Program-made: the position numbers and the translations under genes
Source of the DNA: Palaemon carinicauda
Taxonomy: Eukaryota > Arthropoda > Malacostraca > Decapoda > Palaemonidae
Length of the DNA stretch: 64,000 nt
Assembly (NCBI RefSeq): GCF_036898095.1
Contig: NC_090765.1
Span: 26,359,957 to 26,423,956 of the forward strand
Direction: 5' to 3'
Notes under the pieces: generated by a model
What the model was told of the DNA's origin: nothing
Database searches by the model: none
What the model saw: only the letters and a program-made list of their open reading frames with translations
Part shown: piece after piece, positions 58,846-64,000 of the stretch
Position numbering within the stretch: position 1 is the first letter of the stretch
How the letters are laid out: each line of letters opens with the position of its first letter

Positions 58846-60790
58846 TTGTTATTATTATTATTATTATTGTTGTTGTTGTTACTATTATTTTTATTAAATA
58901 ATAATTAGCCAAGCTACAATCTTAGTTGGAAAAGCAGGATGCTATAAGCCCAAGAGCTCCAACATGGAAAAATAGCCCAGTGAGGAAAGGAAATAAACTG
59001 TATGAAAAAAAAATAAAAAATAAGATAAAATATTTTAAGAACAGGAACAATATTAAAACAGATCTTTCATACATAAACTATAGAGTTTTATATTAGTCTG
59101 TTCAACATAAAAACATTTGCTGAAAGTTTGAAGTTTTTTAAGTTCTACCAATTCAACTACCCGATTAGGGAGATCATTCCACAAGTTGGTCATAGCTGGA
59201 ATAAAACTTCTAGAATACTGTGAAGTATTGAGCCTCATAATGGAAAAAGCCAGAATATTAGAATTAACTGCATACCTACAGTCCATTTCTTTTAGAGAGG
59301 CAGATTTGCACCGACTCATAGCGGTGCCCTTTTAGCTCGGAAAAGTTTCCTGATCGCTGATTAGTTAGAATTATCTCGTCCAACCAATCAGCGATCAGGA
59401 AACTTTTCAGAGCTAAAAGGGCACCGCTGCGAGTCGGTGCAAATCTGCATCGCTAAAAGAAATAGACTAGAGTATCACAAACAGGATGTCCAGGAAGATT
59501 TGAATGTAAAGGATGGTCAGAATTATGAAGAATCATATGCAACATGCATAACAAACTAACTGAACAATGGTGCCAGAGATTAATATTTCATCATCTCTTC
59601 CTCCTACGATTATTGATGCAAAGATCCTTGGTTAGATTTCACCAGTCATCTCTATTTCAAGCTTTTAAATCAATGCCTCTCCAATCATCATCTAATACTT
59701 CACACTTCATACTTCTCAGCCATGTAGGCAGGGTCTTCCAACTCTTCTAGTACCTTGTGGAGCTCAGATTAATATCTAGATCAACAATAAGAAATTTAAC
59801 AGACTGTAAGTTCCTGTCCAATAAATTAAGATAAGAGTCATCAGCTTAAGACCACACAGGAGAAAAATACTTGAAACAAGGTAGAATGAAAGAATTAAAA
59901 CATTTTTTCAGAATAGACTGACCACCAAAAATCTTCACAGACTTTCACGATAAGATAATTTTTTTGTGCAACTGAAGATACTAATCTGATGTTTTTCAAA
60001 AGTAAATTTATCAAGAATCACACCTAAAATCTTAAAAATAGTCTTACATAGTTAAAGGAACATTATCAATGTTGAGATCCACATGTTGAGGAGCAACTGT
60101 TCTCAACCTACTTACAATAATACTTTGATTTTTGTTTGGATTCAACTTCATGCCCCATAATTTGCACCATGCACTATTTTTACTTAGATCTACTGTATAT
60201 TGAGGGATTCATAAATCCCAGATCTATATTCAAGAAATGGAATTGATGCACAGAGAGTAGCATCATCTGCATATGCAACAAGCTTGTTTTCTAGGCTAAA
60301 CCATGTCATGTGTATATAGTATGACAAGTAATGGGCAAAGAACACTACCCTGGGGGACACCAGATATCACATTCCTATACTCAGTATAGTGCCCAACAAC
60401 AGCAACTCTTTGCAACCTGTTACTTTGAAATTCAATAATGATGCAAAGAAAAGAGCTACCCACTCCCAACTGTTTGAGCTTGAAAACAAGGATTTAATGA
60501 TTAACACTGTCAAAGGCAGCACTGAAATCAAGGTCAATCATTGTAAGAAGGTCACATGCTCCAAGAACTTTAAAAAAATGAAATTGCAAACTAACGGATG
60601 GATGATTGCCTTCTGCAAACCTATTTAGACGTATTGCCAAAAGACGTTCAAAAACTTTAGATAACATGCGAGTTAAGGAAATGGGGTGGTATAGTCTCCA
60701 AATATCTCTTGAAGATGTTACTGAATTGTTATCACTTGAAACATGCAAGTTTAATATGGCATCAACATGTAAAGCAAAATTCCATTAAAC
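58846..60790 (-). pseudogene. LINE-B: truncated jockey/CR1-type LINE with 3' (TTA)n tail
   Basis: On the minus strand, from 60748: YHPISLTRMLSKVFERLLAI, then MIDLDFSAAFDSVNH (motif A, near 60500), VISGVPQGS (near 60350), LVAYADDATL (catalytic YADD, 60262-60273), and a C-terminal SFIPAMTNLWNDLPNRVVEL (near 59150-59210). The 3' end at 58903 is followed by (TTA)n/(TTG)n. Frameshifts and stops are frequent and a foldback MITE is inserted at 59280-59468. SGVPQGS and YADD are typical of jockey/CR1-clade RTs. It lies upstream (right) of exon A of the EEPD1-like gene. Confidence 0.88.
59280..59468. mobile_element. Foldback MITE with about 80-bp arms inside LINE-B
   Basis: The left arm contains GCAGATTTGCACCGACTC, GCGGTGCCCTTTTAGCTC and AAAAGTTTCCTGATCGCTGA; the right arm has all three inverted with about four mismatches over 69 bp. 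The loop is about 20-30 bp. The sequence on either side continues LINE-B, so it is a later insertion. Confidence 0.88.
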
Positions 60791-61524
60791 AATGTTCTGT
60801 AATTCAAGAATATTTCCTTTCATTATAGAAAATAAAAACAGGTATATTTCTAATTCTAAACATTATCTAGGAAGGAGGAGGTGCTACTGGTCAAAGAACT
60901 TTACACCTATTTTTAAGGTCTCATTAAGTAGTTTTGTACCGATAAGAAATGTTGGTGAATTATTACTTTTAAAACTTCTTAATTAGTAACTTTTTGGTAG
61001 ATTAGTTACTTGGTTGCATATTTATAGCTAACACAAAACAAAAAATTGTATTGATTTTGATTTGCCCCAAAAACTCAATACCACAAAGAATCTTATTTTT
61101 CTTCCTGTTACCTATCAATCTTTAAATCTATTGGAAATCTTTTCATATCTTCCAATCTGCCCAGGAACAGATTCAGTCTCTCCCAAAAACATAATAAATC
61201 TTGAAAGTAATTTATATTTTTCTCACTATACAAAAATATGTCTTTTAAGAATTGAGTGCTGGAATTGTTGCAGTAGTTAACGACAGGGGGTGAGTGAGAG
61301 TGAGGAGCCCTGCCCTCCAACCTGTCTGAAGCTCTTCACTTTTGACCTTTTGGCTTAGGACTGAGAGAGGTGCTTGAGATGGTAAGCTTCACTTAAAGGA
61401 TTCAGGTTTGTATGGCTAGGAAAAGTACAAATTACTTTTAAAATCTGTTAGTTGTTCCACCTTTCGTCATTTAAGTAGGGAGACTGACAAAATGGTGTAC
61501 CAGAAGTACCCTTAGAACCAAAAT
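60791..61524. other. No gene recognised
   Basis: Contains GGTTTGTATGGCTAGGAAAA (61404-61423), the inverted form of the TTTGTATTTTTCC(T/A)A end-like motif found at 4908 and 34541; here it is adjacent to the DIRS-d fragment. Confidence 0.5.
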
Positions 61525-62160
61525 GGTTGGTTCTTTTTCTTCCTGGAAATGTCAATCTACTTGGTCCCATACGGGAGCAAACTCCAGCAACCTCCTATCT
61601 GTCCATCATAGGGATGAATAAACTGTATTCAAAGATGAAATATGCCTTTTATGACATCAAATCACAGAGGATGGCCCAGTTTTCCTGGTTAAGGGAAGGC
61701 AATTCAGTTTTCTCGGGATCTCGATGGAGCTAACAGAACGGGAAACAATTCGACATAAGGCCCTCTGGGAGCAACCAGGGTTAACCCGAGTCCCAGCATA
61801 ATTCTCACATAGCTGATTAGCAGACACAACAGGGTTAAACAAAGGAAAGGCGTAACCAACCACATGATCTCATGGGTGTTGGAGGGTGACTTCAAACATG
61901 GTCCATGGAGCTGGACCGGGAAGAAACATGGGGAACTTTCTGTTTAGCCATGTAGTGAACAGGTTAATCCTCGGAGAATGCAACAAACCAGAAGCATCTC
62001 CGCTATATATGGATGTAGGGACCAATCTGGCCTTATAACCCTTCCCTGGTGACCGAGTGTCGGCTATTCCATTCCTCTTGCCAGAATGTGAGGCTGATAA
62101 TTTTACAGCATGGAATGCCATCCTAAGGTATATCTGCTTCGTCAACTTACAGAGTGGTCG
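61525..62160 (-). pseudogene. DIRS-d: fragment of the RNase H-YR linker of a DIRS-like element
   Basis: The minus strand gives RINLFTTWLNRKFPMFLPGP (near 61980-61920), then in other frames DHVVGYAFPLFNPVV (near 61870-61820) and LGLGLTLVAPRGPYVELFPV (near 61795-61740). This reproduces the DLFAT..N.KLP...HPW....YAFPPF...LVAP.WP linker between RNase H and YR in DIRS-type elements. RT and YR domains are not found next to it. Closest in kind to DIRS-b. Confidence 0.7.
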
Positions 62161-64000
62161 CTGGAATGTGCTACAATGCTATAACTAAGACACTATGGTG
62201 ATCTTGTCGCAAAAATACTATAGAATGCCTCTTCCACGTACTTGGAATGCTTTGAAGCGCTAGAGGGTGCCTTTCAGCACTTCGACAAGATGATTATTTC
62301 CTTTATACAGCTGTTAAAAAAATAATTCTTATAATTTACTGGTATTTTAACATGGTCTCCATTAATCTAGACTTCCCGAGAATATATTTTCAATTATTTC
62401 TATGAAACTCTCGATGTTCATATTGCTTCTACAGAATCGCGGTTTGACCAAAACTTACCAGCTTTATTTGGAAACTTTTAAATTTTCTTTTGTTTCAATG
62501 AATACATGCCCTTAATGAATGAAACCCTCAAGCAGTAATGGTGAAAAGTCTAAGCTGCCACCACTGTTAATCTATTCTTAAGTTATCTTCGTTGATCGAC
62601 CGTGATCACACTTTGAGATACTTTATTTACTGCACTCAAATATGTGTTCACATAGTTTAGTTAGAAATTATTGCCTGGAATGTGCACGAGAATTATTTCT
62701 GGGAAATCATTACACATTCTGTTAGTTTATCAAGTTTGGGGCAACACTATGATTTAAATAATAATTTTGAAGTGTGTGTTTCTCTCTCGATACCTCTCAA
62801 GGAAAAGTATTTCTAATAGCTGCCAATCACGTTAACAGTTATAAGCAGAAAAGAAAACTTGCTGTTGGTTCAGAGGAGAAGACAAGGAAGATACTAGTTA
62901 TTTTATAACGTGGATTACGACAATATTGACATGCTTCCACCATTAGGAGAACACACTAGTTCGGCCATCTTTCAATAGTCATGAGTTTTGTAAGCTCTTG
63001 ACATCCCTTTCTTCACTTGTTAAACTTGAAGTCCAGTGAATCTTTCCTAACCTAACACCCCATAGTCATTCTAATATTAATAGTTTCATTCAGTAAGGGT
63101 TCAGAACATAATCTGCACTCCAAAGACTTGAAAGCCTCACACACACCCTTAAAATTTTTAAATGTTTTAGTTCTTTCTACTGCTAACCCCTTACACTTCA
63201 CAATTCTAATCGCTCTATAAAACTAAACTAAGTTGCAAGGTACAAGACTGAGCAGGTTGGGCAGATCTTAATTACCCTCTGCCTGCTAAAGTAATTGCTC
63301 ATCACCATAAAAGTGGTAAAGTCTCATTTTACTTGTGTGGATGGTGAGGCATATTGTATGATTTCATCAAATTCTGAAGAGGTGAATGAAGTTTCAAATA
63401 ATTTGGATTGTTTTCATGTTTCAGGCAACAGTGTTTGCCATTCGCTTGTAAGTTCGGCCACTAGCTTGTGCCACTATAACACGGCCTGGGTTAATGTAGG
63501 CACCTAGTACAGTACATCTATGTAAAAAGAGTCTACATGCTCCCTGAGCAACCCCCATTTCAAAGAGTAAAACCAAGAAATCAGCTGATGTTCACATAAA
63601 TTCTCCTGCAGGCCAGGAAAATGATGAAGACCAAAACTCATAGAGACAATGAAAGTGAGGAAATAAGTTCATAAGTACCTTATTCTATCAAATATAAAAG
63701 GGACTACTTCCAAGTCAGTATACAAACCTTAACTCACCAACTTTACTATGGAAAGATTCAAGGGGTTATGATCTTAGATTAAGAAAAAAAAAAAGACTAG
63801 ATATTCAGGTTCACATTTAATGCTTAGACACTAACACAAAATTGTGCTAAACTGTACAAGCCTAATATGTTACCTGACCTCCTCTTAGATGGCAATCTGT
63901 AACCAGTCTTGATACAATCCTAGTGCACCATAAAAGAAAATCTAAATTTCAGTTTTTGCAAGTTGGTTAACTAAAGATATCTAAATTAAAGTGACTATGT
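62161..64000. other. No gene recognised
   Basis: AT-rich sequence. The 5' exons of the EEPD1-like gene were looked for on the minus strand here and not found. A plus-strand frame at 63295-63507 (70 codons) has no recognisable domain. Confidence 0.5.

Noticed and set aside
59500..60790. Plus-strand open frames (59544-59750, 60389-60628, 60606-60788)
   Set aside because: Antisense to LINE-B RT motifs read on the minus strand.
63295..63507. 70-codon plus-strand frame with several Cys
   Set aside because: No recognisable domain or splice context; kept only as unexplained sequence.
58568..64000. Search for the upstream EEPD1-like exons (HhH region and WN/QE motifs) on the minus strand
   Set aside because: Candidate donor sites near 62459 and 63730 are not preceded by recognisable coding sequence, so no exon is claimed.

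Overview
This is a nuclear genomic window from an animal, most likely a decapod crustacean. It is AT-rich, full of (GA)n, (TA)n and (TTA)n microsatellites, and dominated by nested DIRS-like tyrosine-recombinase retrotransposons, LINEs, Tigger/pogo transposons and MITEs of kinds I associate with shrimp, prawn and crayfish genomes. The species cannot be fixed from the sequence. There is one 500-N assembly gap (6001-6500). I see no rRNA, functional tRNA, CRISPR array or prokaryotic gene.

One host gene can be rebuilt. Six minus-strand coding exons with matching splice sites and phases (58567-58457, 58280-58242, 52179-52030, 43179-42939, 33138-32998, 29630-29440) encode the C-terminal part of an endonuclease/exonuclease/phosphatase-domain protein closely resembling EEPD1. 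The 5' exons lie off the right edge. The exons total under 1 kb but spread over 29 kb, because every long intron is filled with mobile elements.

Layout, left to right. 1-1090: decayed LINE reverse transcriptase (LINE-C, minus). 2009-4446: non-autonomous Tigger/pogo-like element with TA duplications and a LINE-A copy nested inside. 4449-6000: a MITE and a tRNA-derived SINE. 6501-8725: a LINE-A copy whose 3' tail meets a LINE-B tail across one (TA)n tract. 9392-9873: a DIRS end/internal-repeat remnant. 12038-20340: a structurally complete but mutated DIRS element (inverted terminal repeats, gag, RT, RNase H, tyrosine recombinase, internal complementary region). 20341-24367: AT-rich, no gene seen. 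24370-26874: an apparently intact Tigger-type transposon encoding a DDE transposase. 26877-29439: probable 3' UTR and flank of the EEPD1-like gene. 29440-58567: the EEPD1-like gene; its introns hold a decayed minus-strand DIRS element (34541-42730, split by a 2-kb DNA element), a piggyBac-type MITE, LINE-A and LINE-B copies, the left end of another DIRS family (48859-50985) between two inverted minisatellite arms, and a MITE family present three times. 58846-64000: a LINE-B copy with a foldback MITE inside, then another DIRS fragment.

The window is therefore a single gene swollen by retroelements. The most informative items are the complete DIRS architecture, terminal motifs shared by several DIRS-like families, microsatellites attached to LINE 3' ends, and the intact Tigger transposase with a PCNA-binding-type motif. 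I found no clear previously undescribed system; the nearest candidates are the DIRS end/ICR remnant, the RS-rich Gag of the second DIRS family and the inverted minisatellite arms.
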